Assembly: GCA_023146575.1 (NCBI GenBank)
Contig: JAGLBU010000084.1
Coordinates: 1 to 5,550 of the forward strand
Length of the DNA stretch: 5,550 bases
Origin: Methylococcales bacterium
Lineage (GTDB): Bacteria > Pseudomonadota > Gammaproteobacteria > Methylococcales > Methylomonadaceae
Direction: 5' to 3'
Shown here: positions 1-5,550 of the stretch, piece by piece
How the letters are laid out: each line of letters starts with the position of its first letter
Position numbering within the stretch: position 1 is the stretch's first letter
The notes under the pieces: model-generated
Database searches by the model: none
What the model saw: only the letters and a program-made list of their open reading frames with translations
What the model was told of the DNA's origin: nothing
Made by a program: the position numbers and the translations under genes

Positions 1-11
1 ACTAAAGACAT
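1..11 (-). CDS. Probable start of a further gene downstream of narI (runs off the window)
   Basis: An ATG on the minus strand at 11-9 is preceded by a strongly purine-rich stretch (AGAGGAAAAGGGAAG), which makes a good Shine-Dalgarno region a few bases before the start. Only three full codons (Met-Ser-Leu) lie inside the window, so no product can be named. The start is about 68 nt past the narI stop and on the same strand, and no hairpin is obvious between them, so it may be the next gene of the same operon. The call rests only on the ribosome binding site and ATG. Confidence 0.35.
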
Positions 12-79
12 TCTTCCCTTTTCCTCTGCTTTAAATAATTTCTAGGGGATAAAAAATAATAGATTTCCAGCGTTTTGAG

Positions 80-769
80 TTAACGATAACGGACATATTT
101 GCTACGCACAATTTGGTAAGGGCGCATTAAATAGCCCAGCGGTACACTCCACACATGCACTAAACGGGTAAATGGAAATAATAAAAACACACTCATCCCT
201 AAAAACAAATGGATTTTATATAAAAACCCAACCTCTGATAATAATGTGGAATCGGCTTGAAAAGTCATAACACTTTGCGCCCAATCGGCCAAGGATATCA
301 TCACTGAAGCATCGCCACTAAATGCATGGTAAATAGACACAGGAATGGTTAATAAGCCTACGCCTAATGTGACTAGCAACCAATTTAAGATAAAAATATC
401 CATAAAATGGCTATTAGCTTTCACTCTAGGATTATACATCCGCCGTTTCCATAAAATAACGCCGCCCATCATACATAATGAGCCAAAAACAGCGCCTGCA
501 ATAATGGCGACATATTGATGCACCATATCAGAAACGCCGAAACTTAAAAACCATGAATGCGGGGTTAATAAACCTGCGGCATGTCCCATAAATAACGCTA
601 ATACGCCAATATGGAATAAGATACTACCTTTGCGTAATTGTTCTTTTTCAAAAAGTTGGCTTGAATCGGCTTTCCATGTGTATTGTTCACGGTCAAAACG
701 GATCAAACTGCCAACTAAAAAAGTAGTCAAAGCGATGTAAGGATAAACACTAAAAAGTAAAGTTTCCAT
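80..769 (-). CDS. narI: Respiratory nitrate reductase gamma subunit (cytochrome b, NarI)
   Basis: NarI is the inner-membrane dihaem cytochrome b of the NarGHI complex. It oxidises quinol on the periplasmic side and passes electrons to the iron-sulfur clusters of NarH. The 229-residue protein aligns along its whole length with the E. coli protein as I remember it. It has the opening pattern VYPYIA, then QYTW and SSQL, the LFHIG segment, the GLLTPH segment, WAQSV and the closing FPFTRLVHVWSVP. The four haem-ligand histidines are all present: H53 and H63 in the second membrane helix, H187 and H205 in or near the last. About five hydrophobic helices are visible (roughly residues 6-24, 49-68, 83-107, 124-147 and 183-203). 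The ATG lies 8 nt after the narJ stop, with an AGGA that overlaps that stop as its ribosome binding site, which suggests coupled translation. Nothing suggests decay. Confidence 0.97.
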   Translation of the reverse strand: METLLFSVYPYIALTTFLVGSLIRFDREQYTWKADSSQLFEKEQLRKGSILFHIGVLALFMGHAAGLLTPHSWFLSFGVSDMVHQYVAIIAGAVFGSLCMMGGVILWKRRMYNPRVKANSHFMDIFILNWLLVTLGVGLLTIPVSIYHAFSGDASVMISLADWAQSVMTFQADSTLLSEVGFLYKIHLFLGMSVFLLFPFTRLVHVWSVPLGYLMRPYQIVRSKYVRYR

Positions 770-777
770 GATAATTC

Positions 778-1302
778 CTAAGCTGCTATATCAACAAGAC
801 GACCGTGGCGCTGTACTATTCTGAGTAGCGGTGCGTACGGGCTATTTATTTTTTCAAGATTCTGAGCGATAGTGTCAGAAACGTGGGCGCTTTGCTGTAA
901 AAACAAACGAATATCGGTTTCCGTACCAAGCGTTGACACATATTCCAACACAAGGGGTAAATAATCAGGCAATTCCCCATCCGAAATTTCAAAGCCTTCG
1001 GCTTTATAATATTCAGATAAATCCACCAAGGCAGGCCCTCGTTCTCGATCTTGTTCTTCAAATAAATGGTGGGTCAAATACAAGGCATTTTCAGGCGTAA
1101 AATCAAAGGTGTTTACATAATGTGCTTGATACTCGGTCAATGATAATGCGCCCGCCCATGACATAAATTCTGAAAAGGCTGCCTGATCTTCCTCGGTTAA
1201 AAGTTCAAGCGTTGGAATTAATTGTTTAATTTCACTCCAATGCTCGAATAATTCTGGTTTTGGGTATTCCAGTAATAATGAGAGTATTTTATAAATTTGC
1301 AT
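778..1302 (-). CDS. narJ: Nitrate reductase assembly chaperone NarJ (molybdenum cofactor assembly; short form)
   Basis: NarJ is a cytoplasmic, TorD-like chaperone. In studied systems it binds the N-terminus of apo-NarG, promotes cofactor insertion and controls membrane docking; it is not part of the final enzyme. The protein begins MQIYKILSLLLEYP and carries the family signatures Y62...TFD (65-67), the RERGPALVDL segment (87-95) and ELPDYLPLVLEY (110-121). I chose the ATG at 1302 because it overlaps the narH stop as TAATG, gives the expected NarJ N-terminus, and has AGGAGG at 1315-1320 about 12 nt upstream. A longer reading from 1344 only adds residues from inside narH. At 174 residues it is clearly shorter than E. 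coli NarJ (about 236), lacking the C-terminal tail. The stop abuts narI, so no frameshifted remainder can be hidden downstream. Confidence 0.93.
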   Translation of the reverse strand: MQIYKILSLLLEYPKPELFEHWSEIKQLIPTLELLTEEDQAAFSEFMSWAGALSLTEYQAHYVNTFDFTPENALYLTHHLFEEQDRERGPALVDLSEYYKAEGFEISDGELPDYLPLVLEYVSTLGTETDIRLFLQQSAHVSDTIAQNLEKINSPYAPLLRIVQRHGRLVDIAA

Positions 1303-2873
1303 TAAACCGCATCGCCTCCTGAAATTTTTGCCGCAGGTTTCCACGGTTTAAATTCCATAACATGTTCCATTTTTTTACGCTTTTCAGGAAATAAAGAAGC
1401 ATTAGGACTAATACTACACCCTTCATTTCCAAAACTAAAACCATTTTGACCTTGAAAGGCATAAGGGTCTTCTTGACGTAATTCTTCATGACTGGTTGGA
1501 ATCACAAAACGATCTTCATAATTTGCAATTGCCATATAACGATACATTTCAGTGACCTGTGCTTCGTCTAGGCCTACTTCTTTTAAAACGTCTAAATCTT
1601 TTTTACCCTCAACATTTAACGAGCGATAATAACTTCGCATCGCAATCATACGTTTTAACGCCAGTACCACAGGCGCTTCTTTTCCAGCCGTGAGCATATT
1701 AGCTAAATATTTAATCGGCATCCGCAAAGTTTCAATCTGAGGAATCACGCCATCAGGTGCCGTGGCTAAATTACCTTGATCAATTTGTGATTGAACAGGG
1801 GACAGAGGTGGTACATACCAAACCATTGGCATGGTACGAAATTCTGGGTGCAAAGGAAAAGCCACTTTCCAATCAACGACCATTTTATAAATGGGTGAAT
1901 TTCGAGCCGCTTCCATCCATGATTCAGGAATGCCGTCTTCTTTGGCTTGTTTTATAACCTCAGGATCATTTGGGTCTAATAGAATATCTAATTGTGCTTG
2001 GTATAAATCTTGGGTATCGTCCATAGAGGACAATTCTTCAATTCGATCAGCATCGTATAACATAACCCCATTATAACGAATACGCCCCACACAGGTTTCA
2101 GAACAAACTGTTGGTAAGCCTGATTCTACGCGTGGGTAACAGCCCGTACATTTTTCAGCCTTGCCCGATTCCCAGTTGTAAAACACTTTTTTATACGGAC
2201 AATTACTAATACACATCCGCCAGCTTCGGCATTTATCTTGGTCGACTAAGACGATACCGTCTTCTTCACGTTTATACATCGCACCCGACGGGCAGGAGGC
2301 AACGCAAGAAGGGTTGATGCAGTGATTACACATTCGTGGTAAAAACATGTGAAATGAGTTTTCAAATTCCGCATACACTTCTTTTTCTATGTCATTAAAA
2401 TTGGTGTCTTGTCCACGTTGTTCAAATTTCCCTGCAAGCCCATCTTCCCAGTTAGGCCCCCAAGCAATTTTGTCCATTTGACTGCCATCTATTAAGGAAT
2501 AAGGTCGTGCCGTCGGGGTCGCTTCAACTAAAGGACTGGTTTGAAGATGGGCGTAATTATAGGTAAACGGTTCATAATAATCATCAATCAACGGCATATC
2601 AGGATTCATGAAAATATTGCGTAGCCGTTGACGACGACTGCCTGATTTTAATTCTAATTTGCCATTGTTCATCACCCAGCCGCCATTCCATTTTTCTTGA
2701 TTCTCCCAATCTTTAGGGTAACCAATACCTGGTTTGGATTCGACATTATTAAACCAAGCATATTCCATACCTTTACGATTCGTCCAAACGTTTTTACAGC
2801 TGACCGAACAGGTATGACACCCAATACATTTGTCTAAATTAAATACCAAGGAAAAATTTGCTCTTACTTTCAT
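1302..2873 (-). CDS. narH: Respiratory nitrate reductase beta subunit (iron-sulfur protein, NarH)
   Basis: NarH carries electrons from the NarI haems to NarG through one [3Fe-4S] and three [4Fe-4S] clusters on the cytoplasmic face of the membrane. The 523-residue protein opens MKVRANFSLVFNLDKCIGCH, very close to E. coli NarH. Cysteine groups are at 16/19/22/26, 182/185/190/194, 215/221/225 and 242/245/257/261. W218 sits where the third group would have its second cysteine (CRSWRMC), the hallmark of the [3Fe-4S] site in NarH. Other family stretches are YAWFNNVE, DDYYEPF, GPNWED, HPEFRTMPMVWYVPPLSP and MYRYMAIANYEDRFV. Length is close to the family's usual 500-520. A GAGG lies about 10 nt before the ATG. 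It is the first gene of the cluster here; no narG precedes it, and 308 non-coding bases separate it from the DUF4389 gene. Confidence 0.98.
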   Translation of the reverse strand: MKVRANFSLVFNLDKCIGCHTCSVSCKNVWTNRKGMEYAWFNNVESKPGIGYPKDWENQEKWNGGWVMNNGKLELKSGSRRQRLRNIFMNPDMPLIDDYYEPFTYNYAHLQTSPLVEATPTARPYSLIDGSQMDKIAWGPNWEDGLAGKFEQRGQDTNFNDIEKEVYAEFENSFHMFLPRMCNHCINPSCVASCPSGAMYKREEDGIVLVDQDKCRSWRMCISNCPYKKVFYNWESGKAEKCTGCYPRVESGLPTVCSETCVGRIRYNGVMLYDADRIEELSSMDDTQDLYQAQLDILLDPNDPEVIKQAKEDGIPESWMEAARNSPIYKMVVDWKVAFPLHPEFRTMPMVWYVPPLSPVQSQIDQGNLATAPDGVIPQIETLRMPIKYLANMLTAGKEAPVVLALKRMIAMRSYYRSLNVEGKKDLDVLKEVGLDEAQVTEMYRYMAIANYEDRFVIPTSHEELRQEDPYAFQGQNGFSFGNEGCSISPNASLFPEKRKKMEHVMEFKPWKPAAKISGGDAV

Positions 2874-2910
2874 ATGCCTAACGCCTCGTGCTTACAGGTG
2901 AATTTGTACC

Positions 2911-2916
2911 ATTATA
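2911..2916 (-). promoter_or_regulatory. Candidate -10 box of a narH promoter
   Basis: The minus strand reads TATAAT, a perfect sigma-70 -10 hexamer, 37 bases before the narH ATG. No good -35 hexamer lies at the usual 16-18 nt spacing (the bases there read roughly TATCTT). That is the pattern expected of an activator-dependent promoter, and transcription would start near 2904. In AT-rich DNA a chance TATAAT is quite possible, so this is an inference supported by the position and the nearby palindrome. Confidence 0.4.
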
Positions 2917-2967
2917 TAACGTGTTAAGGTCTTAAGATAAAATTTTATGCTCAAGGAACACCTTTGT

Positions 2968-2981
2968 TTGTGGATTCACAA
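2968..2981 (-). promoter_or_regulatory. CRP/FNR-geometry palindrome upstream of narH
   Basis: The minus strand reads TTGTGAATCCACAA, a perfect 5-bp inverted repeat around a 4-bp spacer. The TTG-N8-CAA layout is that of the CRP/FNR superfamily (FNR and DNR/NNR sites are TTGAT-N4-ATCAA), but the inner bases of each half-site differ from the FNR consensus. Its centre is about 70 bp upstream of the start predicted from the TATAAT box, a spacing used by class I activators of this family. An oxygen- or nitrogen-oxide-responsive regulator would suit a nitrate reductase operon. The regulator itself is not in the window. Confidence 0.4.
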
Positions 2982-3030
2982 GCTTTCTATTTTTTAGTTA
3001 AAATAGCTTTTTAAAAAAAGCGAGAATATT

Positions 3031-3057
3031 CAAGGTGTAAGAACGAAATACAAGGTG
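3031..3057. repeat. Short direct repeat (CAAGGTG x2, 20-bp period)
   Basis: CAAGGTG occurs at 3031-3037 and again at 3051-3057, exactly 20 bp apart, that is, about two helical turns. On the narH-sense strand this is CACCTTG twice. It lies next to the larger inverted repeat and may belong to the same element, or may be a pair of protein-binding half-sites on one face of the helix. Seven bases twice is modest evidence. Confidence 0.3.
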
Positions 3058-3060
3058 GGG

Positions 3061-3136
3061 TGAGGTAAATTTAATCCGCTCTAAAAAACATTTCTATTTA
3101 GTTTGAAGGGTCTTTTGAGCGGTGAAATTTAGTTCA
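3061..3136. repeat. Interrupted inverted repeat (long hairpin or small MITE-like element)
   Basis: The arms are 3061-3081 and 3117-3136. Read on the plus strand, the left arm runs TGA-GG-TAAATTT-AAT-CCGCTC. The complement of the right arm runs TGA-AC-TAAATTT-CA-CCGCTC. Sixteen positions match in three blocks, and a further AAA/TTT pair lies just inside the arms. The central spacer is 35 bp. The element sits between the DUF4389 stop and the narH promoter region. It could be a folded RNA that ends or protects the upstream transcript, or a miniature transposable element with terminal repeats. It contains no coding sequence, and I cannot see a target-site duplication. Confidence 0.5.
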
Positions 3137-3181
3137 ATAGGGTTTCTATAAAAAACCTTTTCTAGCGGAAAAAATTAAGGA

Positions 3182-3484
3182 TTATTTTATTTTAGGAACG
3201 TCAATCGCTTCTGTTAAATCCCAGCTTGCAAAAGGAAATGGAAGGTCATCGGTGTTAAAGGTTAAAAAGAGTAAAATATGATATAAATACGCTGAAAGAC
3301 TGCGCCCAAAATTTAAAATATTCTCATTTGCTGTGCCTGTAATCAACGTTGAGGCTACTTGTAAAAATATAACAGCCCACAGCAAAACTCGCACCAAACT
3401 GACAATAATTGAAAACATTGTCATAAATAATATACGCTTCCATGTGCTGAGTTTCTTAAGATTTTCAGTAATTTGTTCTTGCAT
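3182..3484 (-). CDS. DUF4389 family small membrane protein
   Basis: This is a 100-residue protein of unknown function. An N-terminal amphipathic or charged stretch (1-16) is followed by a long hydrophobic region (about 17-48), which could be one long or two short membrane helices. Then comes the conserved-looking segment GRSLSAYLYHILLFLTFNTD and a PFPFASW motif near residues 82-88. The R-x-L-x-x-Y-x-x-x-I-x-x-FLT-[YF]-N-T followed by PFPF-x-x-W pattern is what I associate with DUF4389 proteins of gammaproteobacteria. The start has a good ribosome binding site (AGGTGA five bases before ATG). It follows the DUF2333 gene by 42 nt on the same strand with no terminator visible, so the two are probably co-transcribed. 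An inner-membrane location is inferred; no biochemical role is known to me. Confidence 0.8.
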   Translation of the reverse strand: MQEQITENLKKLSTWKRILFMTMFSIIVSLVRVLLWAVIFLQVASTLITGTANENILNFGRSLSAYLYHILLFLTFNTDDLPFPFASWDLTEAIDVPKIK

Positions 3485-3526
3485 TTTTCACCTAAATTAT
3501 TTAAAAAATTGGAATTGAATTATATA

Positions 3527-4621
3527 TTAGCCACGATTCATAATGTCGCGTAAATCTAACGCCGCCGCATTCGCACGCGCAATATAATTTGCCATAGATA
3601 ATGAATAGTTGGCTAAAAAGCCAAAGCCACTGCCGTTTAAAATCATAGGGCTTGTCACCGGTGTTAAGGCATTTTCAAGAGAATAAATCATAGATTTTAA
3701 GGTTCTCATTGCCCGTTTATCTTCTAAAATAAGTCTAAAATCGTATTCAACAGCTTTCAAAATATGTAATAACGCCCAACTTGCACCACGCGCCTCATAA
3801 AACACATCATCAATTTCCAGCCATGCGGTTTTTTCAAGTAAAATTTCTTGACCTATTTTAGGTTTCTCAGTAGGCGCAACATCAAGCGCTAGCATGGCCA
3901 TGGCTTCGTGTCGATCAGTACTTGCGCCTAATCGGGTTGACAATCCCCCTAAGCGTTTAATCACCACCTCTGAATATTGCCACAAATTATCCGCTCGTGA
4001 ATAAAACTGCCCTCTTTTTCCGCCTTTAGGGTCTTTTAGTCGTGACATATAACGATGTAGCGCATTAATTCCTTTTTCATACTCCGCCTCGGTTGAAGGT
4101 AATGCCCATGAATTACGCTCATAATAAAAATAGGGTTCTGCAATCGATAAATCTTCATCTTCTGCTGATTGTGATTGATCGCGTGCAAAATGATTCCGAA
4201 GCGCGGTGGTCGCATCTCGTAACATAATTAATGCACCATATTCCCAACTTGGCACGTTATCCAGCAATACTCCAGGAGGGGCGACATCATTGGTTAAATA
4301 GCCCCCAGGTTTGTGCATTAATACTTCTGCCATATGCGCTAACGTATTGGTATAGACATAACCTATTGGTAAATCATCCACGTTTTGAGTTAAATTTGCT
4401 CCTGCAATATCCTCATGAGAATAACGTGCTAAGGCCTCCTCTTTCACATCAAAAGTGTCTGGCTCACTTCCCCACCAAATACCTAAGACCAGCAGAATCA
4501 ATAAAATAAGCCCTATAAACCCTCCAAAGCTCCAGAGTATTCCTTTTGATTTGGCATCTTCTGAGTAGTCTAAAGGTTCCATTTTTGGTGTTAAGTCGCC
4601 TGAAGATTCAACATCTGACAT
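3527..4621 (-). CDS. DUF2333 family membrane-anchored envelope protein
   Basis: This is a 364-residue protein of unknown function. It has an acidic cytoplasmic-looking N-terminus (1-30), a single strongly hydrophobic segment at about 33-51 with no signal-peptidase or lipobox site, and then a large soluble part that should face the periplasm. Recognisable family stretches are HKPGGYLTNDVAPPGVLLDN (103-122), PSWEYGALIMLRD (124-136), SQSAEDEDL (150-158), SWALPSTEAEY (171-181), QFYSRADNLW (205-214) and LGGLSTRLGAS (224-234). These match the DUF2333 pattern of gammaproteobacteria as I know it. The C-terminus has a small-residue-rich helix (FLANYSLSMANYIARANAA). AAGG lies about 10 nt before the ATG. 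It is the first gene after a candidate promoter and is followed by the DUF4389 gene. No frameshift or missing block is seen. Confidence 0.85.
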   Translation of the reverse strand: MSDVESSGDLTPKMEPLDYSEDAKSKGILWSFGGFIGLILLILLVLGIWWGSEPDTFDVKEEALARYSHEDIAGANLTQNVDDLPIGYVYTNTLAHMAEVLMHKPGGYLTNDVAPPGVLLDNVPSWEYGALIMLRDATTALRNHFARDQSQSAEDEDLSIAEPYFYYERNSWALPSTEAEYEKGINALHRYMSRLKDPKGGKRGQFYSRADNLWQYSEVVIKRLGGLSTRLGASTDRHEAMAMLALDVAPTEKPKIGQEILLEKTAWLEIDDVFYEARGASWALLHILKAVEYDFRLILEDKRAMRTLKSMIYSLENALTPVTSPMILNGSGFGFLANYSLSMANYIARANAAALDLRDIMNRG

Positions 4622-4690
4622 GTGCGAGTATCCTTAAAATTACCATGAAAAATAAAAATTATTATGTTCAATATAGATAACTATAGTAGC

Positions 4691-4719
4691 AGATATTTAT
4701 CGGTGAGGCTGAGTGTCAA
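4691..4719 (-). promoter_or_regulatory. Candidate sigma-70 promoter for the DUF2333-DUF4389 pair
   Basis: On the minus strand a perfect TTGACA (-35) lies at 4719-4714, just 8 bases past the dapF stop. At 17-18 nt spacing there is only a fair -10 (ATATCT or TATCTG, around 4696-4690). Transcription would start near 4684, leaving a leader of roughly 60 nt before the DUF2333 ATG. The 105-nt gap shows no rho-independent terminator for dapF, so read-through from dapF is also possible. Confidence 0.42.
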
Positions 4720-4726
4720 TTTATTT

Positions 4727-5550
4727 TTATATCTCAAAATAACCTTCAAAAACTGAAACCGCAGGCCCTTTCATAAAAACAGGTTTCCCTCGCCCCTCCC
4801 ATTTAATCGCCAGCATTCCTCCTAATAATCGAACTTTAACTTCATGGTCCAATAATTTGCGCTCTATTCCGATCACTACCGCAGCACACGCGCCACTTCC
4901 ACATGCCAATGTTTCAGCTGCCCCTCGTTCATAGACTCTTAATTTAATATAATGGCGATTAACCACCTGCATAAAACCAATATTGGCGCGATTTGGAAAA
5001 AAAGGATGAGATTCCAGTGCTGAACCTAGCTCTTCTACTTGTGCCGATTTAATATCTTTAACCTCCATTACCGCATGTGGGTTACCCATTGATACTGCGC
5101 CTACTGCTCGCTCAACGCCTTGAACATTTACCGAATAAAACCGAGCTTCTTCGGTTGCTTGCACAGGGATTTGAGCTGGATCATGTATCGGAACGCCCAT
5201 ATTTACCGTAATAAAGCCTGAATTATCTTTGTGTAAAACTAATTTTCCTGCCCCCGTTTCAACGGTAATTTCATCTTTGTCTGATAATTTTTTATCAAAA
5301 ACAAAACGGGCGAAACAACGCGCCCCATTTCCACATTGATAGACTTCACTGCCATCGGCATTAAAAATACGATATTTAAAATCCACCGCATCACTGCTCG
5401 GGGGTTCAATAATTAACACTTGATCATAGCCAATACCAAAATGGCGATGCGCTAAGGTTTTTATAATTTCAGGCGATAAAGAAACCGGTGTTTGAGTCGC
5501 ATCAATCACAATAAAATCATTGCCTAACCCGTGCATTTTTGTAAAGTTAA
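4727..5550 (-). CDS. dapF: Diaminopimelate epimerase DapF (5' end beyond the window)
   Basis: DapF converts L,L-diaminopimelate to the meso form in the cytoplasm, a late step toward lysine and peptidoglycan, using two cysteines as an acid-base pair without a cofactor. From Met at 5536 there are 269 residues to the stop. Both catalytic motifs are present: QCGNGARCFARF with C68, and ACGSGACAAVV with C212. Substrate-site residues include N6 in GLGNDF, N59 in RIFNADGSE, N152 in MGNPHAV, N185 in RANIGF and YERGAAET (202-209). These all sit five residues earlier than in the well-studied H. influenzae enzyme (C73/C217). The codons before that Met read Asn-Phe-Thr-Lys in frame, matching the usual lead-in before MHGLGNDF, so the true start lies just past the right edge. 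Only a few residues are missing, and the enzyme looks functional. Confidence 0.97.
   Translation of the reverse strand, partial: NFTKMHGLGNDFIVIDATQTPVSLSPEIIKTLAHRHFGIGYDQVLIIEPPSSDAVDFKYRIFNADGSEVYQCGNGARCFARFVFDKKLSDKDEITVETGAGKLVLHKDNSGFITVNMGVPIHDPAQIPVQATEEARFYSVNVQGVERAVGAVSMGNPHAVMEVKDIKSAQVEELGSALESHPFFPNRANIGFMQVVNRHYIKLRVYERGAAETLACGSGACAAVVIGIERKLLDHEVKVRLLGGMLAIKWEGRGKPVFMKGPAVSVFEGYFEI

Larger units (their letters stand above)
2874..3181. other. Non-coding stretch between the DUF4389 gene and narH
   Basis: This 308-base gap is the only sizeable stretch without a gene. All frames are broken by frequent stops, and none reads as a piece of NarG, whose gene would normally end here. 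It holds, from narH outward, a TATAAT box, an AT-rich palindrome at 2937-2948, a CRP/FNR-geometry palindrome, a small AT hairpin at 2987-3006, a GC-capped A/T palindrome at 3006-3021, a 7-base direct repeat and a long interrupted inverted repeat. The half nearest narH looks like a promoter region. The half nearest the DUF4389 gene looks like a repeat element or a folded RNA. No clear rho-independent terminator for the DUF4389 gene is visible. Confidence 0.75.

Noticed and set aside
1303..1344. A 14-residue N-terminal extension of narJ starting at 1344
   Set aside because: It lies wholly inside the narH coding sequence in another frame and resembles no NarJ N-terminus. The ATG at 1302 with the TAATG overlap and AGGAGG upstream fits better.
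2893..2913. A six-codon minus-strand mini-ORF (MVQIHL) that could be a leader peptide before narH
   Set aside because: Its ATG overlaps the TATAAT box, so it would lie upstream of the transcript predicted from that promoter, and it has no ribosome binding site.
2947..2997. A 16-codon plus-strand ORF in the gap before narH
   Set aside because: It has no Shine-Dalgarno sequence and overlaps the palindrome. An ORF of this length is expected by chance.
3141..3157. A small hairpin (GGTTT/AAACC) after the DUF4389 stop as a possible terminator
   Set aside because: The stem is only 5 bp, with no proper U-tract directly after it. It is too weak to call.
2874..3181. A decayed narG C-terminus in the gap
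   Set aside because: I read the minus-strand frames and found frequent stops and no stretch resembling NarG. I cannot exclude a remnant too degraded to see by eye.
4231..4509. A 92-codon plus-strand ORF opposite the DUF2333 gene, and the smaller plus-strand ORFs opposite narH
   Set aside because: They lie antisense within clearly recognised genes, their translations show no domain or membrane pattern, and they have no supporting start signals.
4622..4726. A terminator hairpin after dapF (AGATAT at 4691-4696 with ATATCT at 4729-4734)
   Set aside because: A 6-bp AT-only stem with a 32-nt loop that overlaps the end of dapF would not be stable.

Overview
The window is AT-rich DNA in which every recognisable gene lies on the minus strand, so transcription runs from high to low coordinates. 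The proteins point to a gammaproteobacterium: a NarH/NarJ/NarI set of the membrane-bound nitrate reductase type, a DUF2333 envelope protein, a DUF4389 membrane protein and a DapF of the classic proteobacterial form. A methanotroph-like (Methylococcales) or sulfur-oxidiser-like (Thiotrichales) host would suit the base composition and gene types. That is a guess from general resemblance, not a demonstrated assignment.

Layout in the direction of transcription. (1) dapF, with its first few codons cut off by the right-hand edge of the window. (2) A 105-nt gap with a plausible promoter, then a DUF2333 protein and, 42 nt later, a DUF4389 protein. Both look like uncharacterised inner-membrane/envelope proteins. 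(3) A 308-nt non-coding stretch with a CRP/FNR-geometry palindrome, a TATAAT box, a long interrupted inverted repeat and short direct repeats. (4) A tight narH-narJ-narI cluster: the narH stop overlaps the narJ start as TAATG, and narI starts 8 nt after the narJ stop. (5) At the extreme left edge, a well-placed ribosome binding site and ATG that probably begin another gene.

The three nar genes look intact. NarH keeps all its iron-sulfur ligands, including the Trp that marks the [3Fe-4S] cluster. NarI keeps its four haem-ligand histidines. NarJ keeps its core chaperone motif but is short. Together they would supply the electron-transfer subunit, the membrane quinol-oxidising cytochrome b and the assembly chaperone of a respiratory nitrate reductase.

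The most notable point is what is absent. The catalytic molybdenum subunit gene narG, which normally sits directly before narH, is not there, and I see no recognisable remnant of it. Instead narH has its own upstream regulatory-looking region. A NarG encoded elsewhere is the most economical explanation. I see no CRISPR array, tRNA, rRNA or insertion sequence, and I do not see a convincing wholly new system.
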